Origin: an uncultured Paraprevotella sp. | Lineage (GTDB): Bacteria > Bacteroidota > Bacteroidia > Bacteroidales > Bacteroidaceae | NCBI GenBank assembly: GCA_944319925.1 | Contig: CALUFQ010000006.1 | Span: 1-64,000, forward strand | Reading direction: 5' to 3' | Length of the DNA: 64,000 nucleotides | Shown here: positions 1 to 8,784 of the stretch, piece after piece | How the letters are laid out: every line of letters begins with the position of its first letter | Numbering within the stretch: the first letter of the stretch is position 1 | Notes under the pieces: generated by a model | What the model was told of the DNA's origin: nothing | What the model saw: the letters and a program-made list of their open reading frames with translations, nothing else | The model's database searches: none | Translations under genes and position numbers: made by a program

Positions 1-465
1 GCGGATGATGGTGGCGCAGTAGTCTTCTTCCCACGCCGTGTCGTACAGGCGCACGGGGCAGGCGAAAAAGTTCATCGCGTAGCCGATGTCCTGTAACCCT
101 TTCACTCGCGCGGGGTCGAAATCGCCCCACGGGCGCAAGGCCGCTTCGTCCTTCCTCATCCGTTGCAGTTCTTGTTCCAGCGCGTGGCGTTTTTCGTCGG
201 CACGGTCAAGGCGGGCGACGGTTTCCTCTGCGTCGGGGAGTTGTCCGGGCACTTCGCCGCTTGCGGCGGAAAGGTTTTCCGCCCTCACGGCCAGTTCGTG
301 CACGTGCTTCGTCAGGGCGAGTTTCTCTTCCAGTCCGGGGGAAGAGGGCGATCCGTCTTGTGCCGCCTGGACGTGGAGCACGCCCAATTGTTGCATTTGG
401 GTCAGGAATGCTTCGTACTCCTTATGATATATAAGAAGGGTCAGCTTTTTCATCCGGGTAATCAT
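1..465 (-). CDS. ntpI: V-type ATPase subunit I (partial, N-terminal part)
   Basis: Membrane stator subunit of the V/A-type ATPase, equivalent to subunit a; it joins the peripheral stalk to the proton or sodium channel. Only the first 155 codons are present and the gene continues past the left edge. The protein begins MITRMKKLTLLIYHKEYEAF, followed by a long charged coiled-coil stretch (LEEKLALTKHVHEL, LDRADEKRHALEQELQRM), which is the usual subunit I N-terminus. I chose the start at 465 because its ATG overlaps the TGA of the upstream subunit D gene as ATGA, which suggests translational coupling; an in-frame ATG at 453 is the alternative. It is the last gene of this minus-strand operon visible here; subunit K would be expected beyond the edge. 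Confidence 0.85.
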   Translation of the reverse strand, partial: MITRMKKLTLLIYHKEYEAFLTQMQQLGVLHVQAAQDGSPSSPGLEEKLALTKHVHELAVRAENLSAASGEVPGQLPDAEETVARLDRADEKRHALEQELQRMRKDEAALRPWGDFDPARVKGLQDIGYAMNFFACPVRLYDTAWEEDYCATIIR

Positions 466-1067
466 GCTTCGGCCTCCTTCCTTTTTTCCTGAATGGTCTT
501 CAATATCTTTTGGGATGACTTGGAGAGGTTCTCCTCGTCTTCCATGAAACGTTTGATCTTGCGTAGCGCATCCTCGTAGCCGGGAATCTGTACTTTTTCG
601 AACAGGTTCACCTTCTGCGTGGTTTTCTTGCGCGAATATTCCAGCAGGCCGAGTTTGGCCTGCACGAATTCTTGTTCGATGGCCGTGTGCGCCAAGGTGC
701 GCAGCAAAGCGATGCCGTCATAGAACCATTTGGGGCTGTTGAACAGGCTGAAAGGCCGAACGGCCAGTTCCACGCCGTCAAGCACCGGCACACGCACACC
801 GGCAATCTTACGGACACTCATGTGCACGTCCTTGACGGATACCAATGTGGGGTCGAACTCGCACCACAGGGCGTTCATGCCTTCGTAGTCCTGCAGTTGC
901 TCCTCTAGCTTGCGTTCCAGCCCGGCTGCCTCGGCCTTGCATTTCTTCACCTCCATGCGCAGGGCGCTCTCCTTGTTCTTGATGATGGGGAGTGTGCGCA
1001 CCCGCATCTTGAGCTGTTTCTCAAGCTGCTGCATTGAGGTCTTATTGTACTGAAACTTGATTGCCAT
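462..1067 (-). CDS. ntpD: V-type ATPase subunit D
   Basis: Central rotor stalk subunit of the V/A-type ATPase; it transmits rotation from the A3B3 head to the membrane ring. The product is 201 residues, a normal length for the family, and is largely alpha-helical with heptad-like charge patterning at both ends (MAIKFQYNKTSMQQLEKQLK at the start; an EDEENLSKSSQKILKTIQEK tail), as expected for the antiparallel coiled coil of subunit D. It lies 12 bases after subunit B and overlaps subunit I by four bases. The identification rests on position in the operon plus this pattern. Confidence 0.9.
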   Translation of the reverse strand: MAIKFQYNKTSMQQLEKQLKMRVRTLPIIKNKESALRMEVKKCKAEAAGLERKLEEQLQDYEGMNALWCEFDPTLVSVKDVHMSVRKIAGVRVPVLDGVELAVRPFSLFNSPKWFYDGIALLRTLAHTAIEQEFVQAKLGLLEYSRKKTTQKVNLFEKVQIPGYEDALRKIKRFMEDEENLSKSSQKILKTIQEKRKEAEA

Positions 1068-1079
1068 GGCCGCGTCGGT

Positions 1080-2399
1080 TTACTTTGTCCAATATTCGTC
1101 CACCAGCTCTTTCTTGATGTTCACTTCCTCGGGCTTGAAGTATTTGGCCAGCAACGCCCATGTCACATCGAGCATTTCAGTCGTGTCTAGGTTGACATCG
1201 ATGGCCAGTAGCTTGTCGGCATAGTCCTTGGCGAAGGCCAATGCGCGGTTGTCGTAGTCCGTCAGGTCGAAGCCGTTTTCCAGCTTGGTCTTGGCATTGG
1301 CCGCGTCGGCATAAAGGCGCACGGCGGCGTTCATCAGCTGCGGATGGTCGCGGCGGGTCTTCTTGCCGGCCACGAGCTGTTTCAGGCGCGAGAGAGAGCG
1401 GAAAGGGTCAACGACGACCTTGCCGATGTCGCTGTCGCGGCGCAGGAAGAGCTGTCCTTCGGTGATGTATCCCGTGTTGTCGGGCACGGCATGCGTGATG
1501 TCGCCGCCGCTCAGCGTGGTCACCGCGATGATGGTGATGGAGCCGCCCGAGGGGAACTGCGCTGCCTTTTCGTAAATCTTGGCCAAGTCTGAATAAAGCG
1601 AGCCGGGCATGGAGTCCTTCGAGGGAATCTGGTCCATGCGGTTGGACACGATGGCCAGTGAGTCGGCGTAGGATGTCATGTCGGTGAGGAGCACGAGCAC
1701 CTTCTCGTTTTTCTCCACGGCGAAATATTCGGCAGCCGTGAGCGCCATGTCGGGCACCAGGAGGCGTTCCACGGCCGGGTCTTCGGTGGTGTTCACGAAA
1801 CTCACGATGCGGTCAAGTGCGCCGGCGTTGGAGAACACGTTCTTGAAATAGAGGTAGTCGTCGTTCGTCATGCCCATGCCGCCCAGCACAATCTTGTCGG
1901 CCCGGGCGCGCAGGGCCACCATGGCCATCACTTGGTTGAAGGGCTGGTCGGGGTCGGCGAAGAAGGGAATCTTTTGTCCGGAGACGAGCGTGTTGTTCAG
2001 GTCGATGCCCGCGATGCCCGTGGCGATGAGTTCGGACGGCTGTTTGCGGCGCACGGGATTTACCGAAGGGCCACCGATTTCCACTTCCTTGCCTTCGGGT
2101 TCAGGGCCGCCGTCGATGGGGTGTCCATAAGCGTCGAAGAAGCGTCCGGCCAGCTGGTCGCCCACTTTCAGCGTAGGGGCCTTGCCCGTGAACACCACTT
2201 CGGCATCGGTGGGGATGCCGCCCGTGCCTTCGAACACCTGCAGGGTGACTTCGTCCCTTGCGATTTTGACCACCTGCGCCAGTCGTCCGTCCACCACAGC
2301 CAGCTCGTCGGCGCCCACCCCGGTGGCCTTCAACGTGCAGGTGGCTTTGGTGATTTGGCTGATTTTCGTATATACTCTTTGGAATGCCTTTGTTGCCAT
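1080..2399 (-). CDS. ntpB: V-type ATPase subunit B
   Basis: Non-catalytic nucleotide-binding subunit of the A3B3 head. The 439-residue product has the RecA-type ATPase fold but no classical Walker A motif, as is normal for B subunits; the corresponding segment reads SGQKIPFFADPDQPFNQV. The MTSYADSLAIVSNRMDQIP region and the ITEGQLFLRRDSD segment are typical of the family. The start MATKAFQRVYTKI is clear. It follows the A subunit gene by 18 bases. No subunit F gene lies between A and B, where some other V-ATPase operons have one. Confidence 0.95.
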   Translation of the reverse strand: MATKAFQRVYTKISQITKATCTLKATGVGADELAVVDGRLAQVVKIARDEVTLQVFEGTGGIPTDAEVVFTGKAPTLKVGDQLAGRFFDAYGHPIDGGPEPEGKEVEIGGPSVNPVRRKQPSELIATGIAGIDLNNTLVSGQKIPFFADPDQPFNQVMAMVALRARADKIVLGGMGMTNDDYLYFKNVFSNAGALDRIVSFVNTTEDPAVERLLVPDMALTAAEYFAVEKNEKVLVLLTDMTSYADSLAIVSNRMDQIPSKDSMPGSLYSDLAKIYEKAAQFPSGGSITIIAVTTLSGGDITHAVPDNTGYITEGQLFLRRDSDIGKVVVDPFRSLSRLKQLVAGKKTRRDHPQLMNAAVRLYADAANAKTKLENGFDLTDYDNRALAFAKDYADKLLAIDVNLDTTEMLDVTWALLAKYFKPEEVNIKKELVDEYWTK

Positions 2400-2417
2400 A
2401 GTCAGTTTCTCCTCCTC

Positions 2418-4172
2418 TTATGATTGCTTTTCCGCGACCATCGCGCGTATTTGCCGTTTGTAGTCCTCGAACTCCGCGCCCTTGTAGGCCGAGTAGTTCA
2501 TTTGCTTGCACAGGTTGATGAGCCTTTTGAACCAGTCCGTTACTTCCAGGAACGTGTCGAAACTGTAGTCCGCGCGGCAGATTTCCGTCACCAGGTCCAG
2601 GATGTCCTCCTGGCGTTCCAAGGGAGTCACGGCATCCACTTCGTCGAAGGCGTCCTGCTGGAGCACCACATAGTCGATGACTTCCGACTTCCAGAACGTC
2701 ACGTGGTAGTCCACCGGTACGCCGTCATCGCCCAGGATGTTGATTTGTTCGGCGATTTCCTTTCCGCGCAGCAGGCGTGTCTTCAGCTCGTTTACTTTTG
2801 CCGTCCAGTCCGGGCCAATGTGCTTGGTGATATAGGCTTCGAACTCGGGGTATTCCAAGTATTTCGAATACGAGTCAATGGGGTTCACGGCCGGATAACG
2901 TTTGCGGTCGGCGCGTTCTTGTTCGAGGGCGTAGAAGCAGCGGGCCACTTTCTTGGTGTTTTCCGTCACCGGCTCCTTCAGGTTGCCGCCTGCCGGCGAC
3001 ACGGTGCCGATGAACGTGATGGAGCCTGTCGCGCCGTTGTTCAGATAGACGTAGCCCGCGCGGCCGTAGAAATTGGAAATGATGGCCGAGAGGTCCATCG
3101 GGAACGCGTCAGGGCCGGGAAGTTCCTCCATGCGGTTGGACATCTCGCGCAAGGCCTGTGCCCAGCGCGACGTGGAGTCGGCCATGAGCAGCACGCGCAA
3201 CCCCATGGAGCGGTAGTATTCGGCCAGCGTCATGGCCGTATAGACCGATGCCTCGCGGGCCGCCACGGGCATGTTCGAGGTGTTGGCCACGATGATGGTG
3301 CGTTCCATCAGCTTGCGACCCGTGTGCGGGTCCACTAGCTCGGGGAATTCCGTGAACACCTCCACCACTTCGTTGGCGCGCTCGCCGCAGGCGGCGATGA
3401 TTACGATGTCGGCTTCTGCCTGCTTGGAAATGGCATGCTGCAGCACGGTCTTTCCCGTGCCGAAAGGGCCGGGGATGAAGCCCGTGCCGCCCTCCACGAT
3501 GGGGTTCATCGTGTCGATGGTGCGCACCCCGGTTTCCAGCAGTTTGAACGGGCGTGGTTTTTCACGGTAATTCGTCATGGCCGTCTTCACTGGCCATTTC
3601 TGCACCATTGTCACGGGGATGTCTTTCCCGTCTTCGCCCGTGAGCACGGCTATGGTCTCGTCGCATGTGTAATCGCCTTCGGCTGCGATGGTTTTCACCG
3701 TGGCTGTGCCCCGCATGGCGATAGGTGCCATGATTTTCAGTTTCTGGTGGTTTTCCTCCACTTCGCCCAGCCAGGCCGAGCCTTCCACGAGGTCGCCCGC
3801 TTTCGCCAGCGGCACGAAGTGCCACTTCCGGTCGCGGTCTAGCGGGTCGGTGTATTGCCCGCGGCGCAGGAACACGCCTTCCATCTTGTCCAGGTCGTTT
3901 TGCAGCCCGTCATAATTCTTCGACAGCATGCCCGGCCCCAGCGTCACTTCGAGCGGCCTTCCTGTGAACTCGGCTTCCGCGCCCACTTTCATGCCGCGTG
4001 TGCTTTCAAACACCTGCACGTAGGCTTCTCGTCCCGCCACCTTGATGACCTCGGCCATCAGGCGGTCGCCCCCGGTGGTGATGTAACAGATTTCATTTTG
4101 TGCCACCGGTCCGTCGGCTTCGATGGTCACGATGTTGGAGATGACCCCAACCACTCTGCCTTTTGTTGCCAT
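2418..4172 (-). CDS. ntpA: V-type ATPase catalytic subunit A
   Basis: Catalytic ATP-hydrolysing (or ATP-synthesising) subunit of the V/A-type ATPase. 584 residues, normal for the family. The Walker A motif GPFGTGKT is at residues 235-242 and is followed by VLQHAISKQAEAD; the non-homologous A-subunit insertion precedes it (KWPVKTAMTNYREKPRP region), and SDSTSRWAQALREMSNRMEE-type sequence follows. I chose the ATG at 4172 (MATKGRVVGVISN) because it begins the conserved N-terminal barrel; an upstream in-frame ATG at 4220 would only add a lysine-rich tail (RKGKNKKRQKAKNIN). Whether this enzyme pumps or synthesises ATP in this host cannot be told from the sequence. Confidence 0.96.
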   Translation of the reverse strand: MATKGRVVGVISNIVTIEADGPVAQNEICYITTGGDRLMAEVIKVAGREAYVQVFESTRGMKVGAEAEFTGRPLEVTLGPGMLSKNYDGLQNDLDKMEGVFLRRGQYTDPLDRDRKWHFVPLAKAGDLVEGSAWLGEVEENHQKLKIMAPIAMRGTATVKTIAAEGDYTCDETIAVLTGEDGKDIPVTMVQKWPVKTAMTNYREKPRPFKLLETGVRTIDTMNPIVEGGTGFIPGPFGTGKTVLQHAISKQAEADIVIIAACGERANEVVEVFTEFPELVDPHTGRKLMERTIIVANTSNMPVAAREASVYTAMTLAEYYRSMGLRVLLMADSTSRWAQALREMSNRMEELPGPDAFPMDLSAIISNFYGRAGYVYLNNGATGSITFIGTVSPAGGNLKEPVTENTKKVARCFYALEQERADRKRYPAVNPIDSYSKYLEYPEFEAYITKHIGPDWTAKVNELKTRLLRGKEIAEQINILGDDGVPVDYHVTFWKSEVIDYVVLQQDAFDEVDAVTPLERQEDILDLVTEICRADYSFDTFLEVTDWFKRLINLCKQMNYSAYKGAEFEDYKRQIRAMVAEKQS

Positions 4173-4263
4173 ATTTATGTTTTTTGCTTTTTGTCTTTTT
4201 TTGTTTTTCCCCTTGCGCACCCTTTCCGCGAAATGCCCGGAGTATGCAATGTGGGGACAAAGG

Positions 4264-5112
4264 CTATTGCCTGAACTCCTGCGGGATTTCCGCCTCGTTT
4301 CTCAGCCGTTCCACCAGTTCGCGGAACACGTGCCTGCCCCGTGTGGCGTCGATGGCCGCCCACCGTTCCACGATGTCAAGCTTGATGAGCAAGGCTAGCA
4401 GGCGTTCCACGGAGAAATAATGGAAAAAGGTGTGTTCCTCCAGCCAGTCCCATTTCATCAGGTCTAATTTGCGCTCGCGTTCTACCGGGTCGGTGGTGTC
4501 GTGGATGCGAGCCAGCGTGTCCAGCCAGTCCAATTCCGTCCCCAGGCCGAAGTCGCGGCTTCCCGATGTGGCCAAGGCTTGTGCCACTTCGTCTCCGCCT
4601 ATCAGCCGTGTTGCGGGCTGGAAACCATGTTGCCGTGCCGTGAGCGCAGTCAGCACGTTGTTCACGTCGCGGTCGAAGGCGAACCAGTCGCGCACGAAAC
4701 GGTTGCCGGCCTTTTCCGCATGGGCGTAGTAGGCTTCGGCGAGGATGTCTTCCGGCAACCGGCCTTCAGCTGTTTCTTCCAAGGTCGGCCAGGCGGCGAT
4801 GAATTTATAAAGAAAAGGAGGGAGTGTGCGCCCTTGCCCGTCATCAGCTTTCACCTTGGCCACGGCTTCAATCCAAGCTTCGCGGGGATACACGGCGCGT
4901 GGGTCGAAGCCGGCATCTTCTCCTTGTCGCAAATAGGCCAGCAGGTTGCGGTTGTCGTATTTCAGGAGGACAAGTTCCGCCAATGTTCGGTCCTTGGCGG
5001 AAAGCCGGGGAAGGTATTCTTCTTTGAAAACGGCCACGCTTAATGCCGGTTTGGCATCGTCTGCGGCCACGTCGGGCATGCTGGCCACCAATGCATAATA
5101 ATTCTTTTTCAT
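4264..5112 (-). CDS. DUF2764 protein of the V-type ATPase operon (subunit C-like role)
   Basis: 282-residue protein starting MKKNYYALVASMPDVAADDA, the family usually annotated DUF2764 and found inside Bacteroidota V-ATPase operons. It lies 15 bases after subunit E and just before subunit A, in the slot held by subunit C/F genes elsewhere. The sequence is helical and acidic, with repeated tryptophans in the second half. Inference: it acts as the C (d)-like connector between stalk and membrane ring; its opening YYALVASMP resembles the start of some C-type subunits. There are no catalytic motifs. Confidence 0.8.
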   Translation of the reverse strand: MKKNYYALVASMPDVAADDAKPALSVAVFKEEYLPRLSAKDRTLAELVLLKYDNRNLLAYLRQGEDAGFDPRAVYPREAWIEAVAKVKADDGQGRTLPPFLYKFIAAWPTLEETAEGRLPEDILAEAYYAHAEKAGNRFVRDWFAFDRDVNNVLTALTARQHGFQPATRLIGGDEVAQALATSGSRDFGLGTELDWLDTLARIHDTTDPVERERKLDLMKWDWLEEHTFFHYFSVERLLALLIKLDIVERWAAIDATRGRHVFRELVERLRNEAEIPQEFRQ

Positions 5113-5127
5113 GTCGCGCGAAGTGTG

Positions 5128-5727
5128 CTATGGGCGTGGCTCGAAAAGCATTTCCACCAGCCGGGGCCGGAGGAAATCCTTGAAATAGGCGGCAAACTCT
5201 TCCGGCCCGAAATCCACCCTGTAGCCGCCGTCTGCCGGGGCAATGGAAAACGAGGCCCGCCGCCCCGCCACTTTCTCTATTTTTAGCCCGCCCGCCAAGA
5301 GTTTTTTTGCGTTTTCGCGGACGTAGGCTGTGAGCGCGTCCGCCTCGGGGGTGGACACCGTCATGCCGCCATCCGCGGCCCAATTTCCGGCCATGGCCAC
5401 CACGAACCGTCCCATGAAATCCTTTTCAGCCGTCAATTCTGTGGCCGCGTTGTTTGCCAAACGTGCGGAAATCATGTCGGTCACTTCCGACTTCAGGGCT
5501 TCCAAGGCTTGTCCTGCGGCCAGCTTCAGCTCGGAGCGGGTGTTGTCCTCCGTTTCTTTCGCCTTTTTCCGTGCCTCGGCCAGCAGTTTGTCGGCTTCCT
5601 CGCGCGCGCCGGCCAGCAATTTCCCGGCCTCTTCCCGTGCCTCTCCCACGAGGCGGGCAGCTTCGGCCTCACCCTTTTCCACGCCCTCGCGGTAAAGCTT
5701 TTCGGTCAGTTCTTGAATTTTTTCCAT
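5128..5727 (-). CDS. ntpE: V-type ATPase subunit E (peripheral stalk)
   Basis: First gene of the operon. The 199-residue protein opens MEKIQELTEKLYREGVEKGE and continues as an alanine/glutamate-rich helix with 11-residue-like repeats (ARLVGEAREEAGKLLAGAREEADKLLAEARKKAKE), the right-handed coiled coil expected of the peripheral-stalk E subunit. A globular C-terminal part follows (YRVDFGPEEFAAYFKDFLRPRLVEMLF). No separate subunit G gene is seen, so E may be the only stalk helix encoded here. It is preceded by a likely promoter on the same strand at 5779-5809. Confidence 0.9.
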   Translation of the reverse strand: MEKIQELTEKLYREGVEKGEAEAARLVGEAREEAGKLLAGAREEADKLLAEARKKAKETEDNTRSELKLAAGQALEALKSEVTDMISARLANNAATELTAEKDFMGRFVVAMAGNWAADGGMTVSTPEADALTAYVRENAKKLLAGGLKIEKVAGRRASFSIAPADGGYRVDFGPEEFAAYFKDFLRPRLVEMLFEPRP

Positions 5728-5778
5728 GATATTTAATATATTTTCCTGTTTTGTCCGTTGATGGTGTTTTTAATGGGC

Positions 5779-5809
5779 TAAAATTAGGCATATTTCCGTA
5801 GCTGGCAAA
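5779..5809 (-). promoter_or_regulatory. Probable promoter of the V-ATPase operon
   Basis: Read on the minus strand there is TTTG (5809-5806), 19 bases, then TAATTTTA (5786-5779), close to the Bacteroidota consensus TTTG-N19-21-TAnnTTTG. The last two bases of the -7 element differ from consensus. It lies about 52 bases upstream of the subunit E start codon. Confidence 0.5.
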
Positions 5810-6178
5810 ACAATCCAATTGAAAAAATCAGTATGGGACGGGAAAAATGTCCTTATTGACTACTTGTCGGCCAATTCGGGAAAAGGTTTTTATTCGAACA
5901 TTTTTGTTCTTTTTGCCGGTTTTGTGCAAATAAAATCTTATCTTAGCTCCGGAATCCGAAGTATGACAATATGAGAGAAGGCAGGAACGATATTTCCATG
6001 TGTGTTTTTTATCTTTTTGCCGGTGCTGCAAGGGGACATTCGTGGCGAAGTGGCTTTTTGGAAGAATTCGGGCGAATATGCAGGAGGTGCGCTGGAATCA
6101 AGAAAGGGATGTGGGATTTGTGTCGCGCAGTTCCGCATGGAACGGCAAAGGATATGAGGCGTTTTTTGAGGGGTGCGT
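5810..6178. other. Intergenic region between divergent V-ATPase and flippase genes
   Basis: About 370 bases with no convincing gene. Both flanking genes read outward from it. The sequence is AT-rich near 5850-5960, with TATCTTAG near 5940 that could be a weak -7 element for the plus strand. The reading frames overlapping the flippase start look like shadows. I see no tRNA-like fold and no strong terminator here. Confidence 0.5.
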
Positions 6179-7660
6179 ATGTCGGAAGGTTCGCTTAAGG
6201 AAAAAGCCGCAAAGGGGTTGCTGTGGAGCAGCATAGGCAACGGTGTCCAGCTTTTTTTGGGCTTCGTGTTCGGCATATTCCTCGCGCGGATGCTTTCTCC
6301 GTCGGATTATGGCATGGCCGGGTTGTTGCAGGTATTCGGGCTTATTTCCGCGATGTTGCAGGACAGCGGCTTCCGGACGGCATTGGCCAATCGGAAAGAG
6401 GTGCGCCATGAAGACTACAACGCTGTTTTTTGGTTCAATGTGAGTGTCAGCGTTGTGTTGTATGTTATATTGTTTTTTCTTGCTCCTCTGATTACGGAGT
6501 TTTACCAGAAGTCCGATGCTGCGTCTGAATATGACTTGTCGGAACTTACGCCTTTGGCGCGGTTCGCATTCTTGGGCTTTCTCATTGCCAGCTTTGGCAT
6601 GGCTCCTTGTGCTTATTTGTTCCGTACCCTCCAAGTGAAGCAAAAGGCCATTATCACAGTGACAAGCCTGGTTACGTCCAACCTTATCGGCATTACGATG
6701 GCGTATTTCGGATACGCTTATTGGGGGTTGGTCGCACAGGGAATTGCCTTTACGACTTGCAACACAATCCTTTTTTGGTATTTTTCCCGCTGGCGGCCCA
6801 CATGGCCGGTTTCTTTCCGGCCCCTGAAAGAGATGTTTGGCTTTAGTTGCAAGTTGCTTGCCACGGATGTTTTCAACGTACTCAACGGAAATTTGCTTAC
6901 CATTGTCTTGGGACGTTTCTATTCCGTGCACGAGGTGGGAATTTATAATCAGGCCGGCAAATGGACGAACATGGGGAGCAATATGATTACGGGAACGGTG
7001 AAGGAGGTCGCGCAACCCGTGTTGCGCAACGTGTCGGACGAACGGGAACGCCATAAACGGGTGTTCCGCAAGATGTTGCGCTTCACGGCTTTTGTCGCCT
7101 TTCCGGCGTTGTTCGGCCTCGCGCTTATTGCCCGCGAACTGACCGTCATTACCGTGACGGAAAAATGGCTTGAGAGTGTGCCTTTGATGCAGATTCTTTG
7201 CGTGGGGGCTTTTGTTGCTCCAATCCAATATCTTTGCCTGAACTTGGTCATCACCAAAGACCGTTCCGACCTTGTGCTTTGGAATACTGTCGGAATGGGG
7301 ATTGCCCAGCTGGTCACAGTGTTTCTTTCCTATGCTTATGGGGTCTATGTGTTGGTTTGCGCTTGTACTTGCGTCAATATCTTGGGGCTTGGCGTGTGGT
7401 TCTACTTTGTGCATCGGGAAATCGGTTTGCGATTTCGTGAGGCGTTTTGGGACCTTTTCCCTTATGCCGCCATCGCGGGACTGGTCATGGTGGTTACGGC
7501 GTTTATTACTTCTTCCATAGAGAACATTTATTTCCTTTTTGCGGCAAAAATTGTTGTGGCGGCAGTGCTTTATGCCGCAGTGATGTGGTTATGCGGTTCT
7601 GCCACGTTTAAGGAGTGTGTCGGCTATTTGCTGAAGAAGGCACAGGTTCGGACGCCTTGA
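6179..7660 (+). CDS. Polysaccharide/lipid-linked oligosaccharide flippase (Wzx/MATE-like)
   Basis: 493-residue integral membrane protein with about 12-14 predicted spans. It begins MSEGSLKEKAAKGLLWSSIG and continues NGVQLFLGFVFGIFLARMLSP, the typical start of oligosaccharide flippases of the MVF/MATE superfamily (Wzx, lipopolysaccharide exporter type). Such proteins move lipid-linked sugar units across the inner membrane. The ATG at 6179 fits the family start; an in-frame GTG at 6173 adds two residues. No glycosyltransferase genes lie next to it, so it stands alone here. It is followed by the ferredoxin gene on the opposite strand. Confidence 0.9.
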   Translation: MSEGSLKEKAAKGLLWSSIGNGVQLFLGFVFGIFLARMLSPSDYGMAGLLQVFGLISAMLQDSGFRTALANRKEVRHEDYNAVFWFNVSVSVVLYVILFFLAPLITEFYQKSDAASEYDLSELTPLARFAFLGFLIASFGMAPCAYLFRTLQVKQKAIITVTSLVTSNLIGITMAYFGYAYWGLVAQGIAFTTCNTILFWYFSRWRPTWPVSFRPLKEMFGFSCKLLATDVFNVLNGNLLTIVLGRFYSVHEVGIYNQAGKWTNMGSNMITGTVKEVAQPVLRNVSDERERHKRVFRKMLRFTAFVAFPALFGLALIARELTVITVTEKWLESVPLMQILCVGAFVAPIQYLCLNLVITKDRSDLVLWNTVGMGIAQLVTVFLSYAYGVYVLVCACTCVNILGLGVWFYFVHREIGLRFREAFWDLFPYAAIAGLVMVVTAFITSSIENIYFLFAAKIVVAAVLYAAVMWLCGSATFKECVGYLLKKAQVRTP

Positions 7661-7669
7661 CGGGAACAC

Positions 7670-7696
7670 AAAAAAGGCTGCCCGCAAGGACAGCCT
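7670..7696 (-). terminator. Intrinsic terminator downstream of the ferredoxin gene
   Basis: On the minus strand GGCTGTCC (7695-7688), a short loop, then GGGCAGCC (7683-7676) form an 8-pair stem with one G-U pair, followed by a run of six T (7675-7670). It sits about 35 bases past the ferredoxin stop codon and before the convergent flippase stop. Confidence 0.85.
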
Positions 7697-7729
7697 CGTA
7701 GAAATTAAAATGTGTGTGACATTCTTCTC

Positions 7730-7897
7730 TTATCCGAGAGCTATTGCACCAGAGGGGCAAACATCAGCGCATGTGCCGCATTCCGTGCACGCGTCTGCGT
7801 TGATTACATATTTTTCGCCTTCAGAGATGGCGCCTACCGGGCATTCATCGATGCAAGTGCCGCATGCTACACAATCATCACCAATTACGTAAGCCAT
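7730..7897 (-). CDS. Small 2x[4Fe-4S] ferredoxin
   Basis: A 55-residue protein with two CxxCxxCxxxCP clusters: CVACGTCIDECP (residues 9-20) and CTECGTCADVCP (residues 36-47). Each binds one [4Fe-4S] cluster, as in clostridial-type bacterial ferredoxins, so it is a soluble low-potential electron carrier in the cytoplasm, expected to partner with oxidoreductases such as pyruvate:ferredoxin oxidoreductase. It starts MAYVIGDDCVACG and ends SGAIALG. It has its own consensus promoter (7947-7977) and terminator (7670-7696), so it is transcribed alone. Confidence 0.95.
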   Translation of the reverse strand: MAYVIGDDCVACGTCIDECPVGAISEGEKYVINADACTECGTCADVCPSGAIALG

Positions 7898-7946
7898 TTT
7901 CGTTCTAATTTTAAGTTGTTAATGTTGTTTTTGTTCTAAAAGTACC

Positions 7947-7977
7947 GCAAAGTTAGTATTTAAAAAGAATCCTCCAA
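7947..7977 (-). promoter_or_regulatory. Promoter of the ferredoxin gene
   Basis: On the minus strand TTTG (7977-7974), 19 bases, TAACTTTG (7954-7947): a full match to the Bacteroidota consensus. It lies 49 bases upstream of the ferredoxin ATG. Confidence 0.8.
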
Positions 7978-8042
7978 AATATTTTCTCACTAATTTTGGT
8001 GATTTTCGCCCGAAAAGGTTCGGAGGAATACAATAAGCAATG

Positions 8043-8050
8043 TATCTTTG
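8043..8050 (+). promoter_or_regulatory. -7 promoter element for porT
   Basis: TATCTTTG matches TAnnTTTG and lies 29 bases before the porT start codon. No clear TTTG is seen at the expected -33 distance. Confidence 0.6.
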
Positions 8051-8079
8051 CGTTTATTTCTAATAAATATTGGTGATTC

Positions 8080-8784
8080 ATGAAGAGATTGATGGTGGCC
8101 GTCCTTTGCCTGTTATGCCTTTGCGGTGCGGGCGCGCAGGAACACAAAGTGCAGCACCGTCCCTATATCGACCAGCGGAGATTCCACTACGGCTTTCTTT
8201 TCGGTGTCCACATGCAGGATTTGGAACTGCAGAATAACGGCTATATCGACCCGGAAAGCGGCGAGCAATGGTATGCCGATGTGGACAATTATGGGGCGGG
8301 GTTCAGCGTGGGGGTGCTGGGGGAGATGCGTCTCAACACGTATTTGGCTTTGCGTCTCGTGCCTACGTTGCATTTCGGGCAGAAGCACGTGTCTTTCCAT
8401 GAGCAGGGGAGCGGGCGTGACAGTACCCAGAACATCAAATCCACATATATATCCTGTCCGCTGGACTTGAAGTTTGCCGGGCCTCGTTTCAACAATTACC
8501 GTCCTTACCTCATCGCGGGCGTGAACCCGATGGTGGATTTGACCACCAAGAAGCAGGGGGCTTTGCGCCTGAAGCCTTTCGACTGTTACATAGAAGTGGG
8601 CATGGGATGTGACATTTATCTGCCGTTTTTCAAACTCATTCCGGAACTGAAGTTTTGTTTCGGCTTGATGGATGTTTTGCAGAAAAACCGCAACGACCTT
8701 ACGGATAGGACGCTGCGGAAGTTTACCGAGTCCTTGGACGGGGCTTCGTCCAAGATGATTGTGCTGACATTTTACTTTGAATGA
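8080..8784 (+). CDS. porT: PorT-family outer-membrane beta-barrel protein
   Basis: 234-residue exported protein. The signal peptide MKRLMVAVLCLLCLCGAGAQ is followed by RRFHYGFLFGVHMQDLELQN and alternating hydrophobic/polar beta-strand stretches ending in MIVLTFYFE, a typical beta-barrel terminus with a final aromatic residue. The opening and the overall length match PorT, a protein linked to type IX secretion and gingipain transport in Porphyromonas; relatives occur widely in Bacteroidales, also in species where full type IX secretion is uncertain. The stop overlaps the convergent nucleotidase gene by 13 bases. Confidence 0.8.
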   Translation: MKRLMVAVLCLLCLCGAGAQEHKVQHRPYIDQRRFHYGFLFGVHMQDLELQNNGYIDPESGEQWYADVDNYGAGFSVGVLGEMRLNTYLALRLVPTLHFGQKHVSFHEQGSGRDSTQNIKSTYISCPLDLKFAGPRFNNYRPYLIAGVNPMVDLTTKKQGALRLKPFDCYIEVGMGCDIYLPFFKLIPELKFCFGLMDVLQKNRNDLTDRTLRKFTESLDGASSKMIVLTFYFE

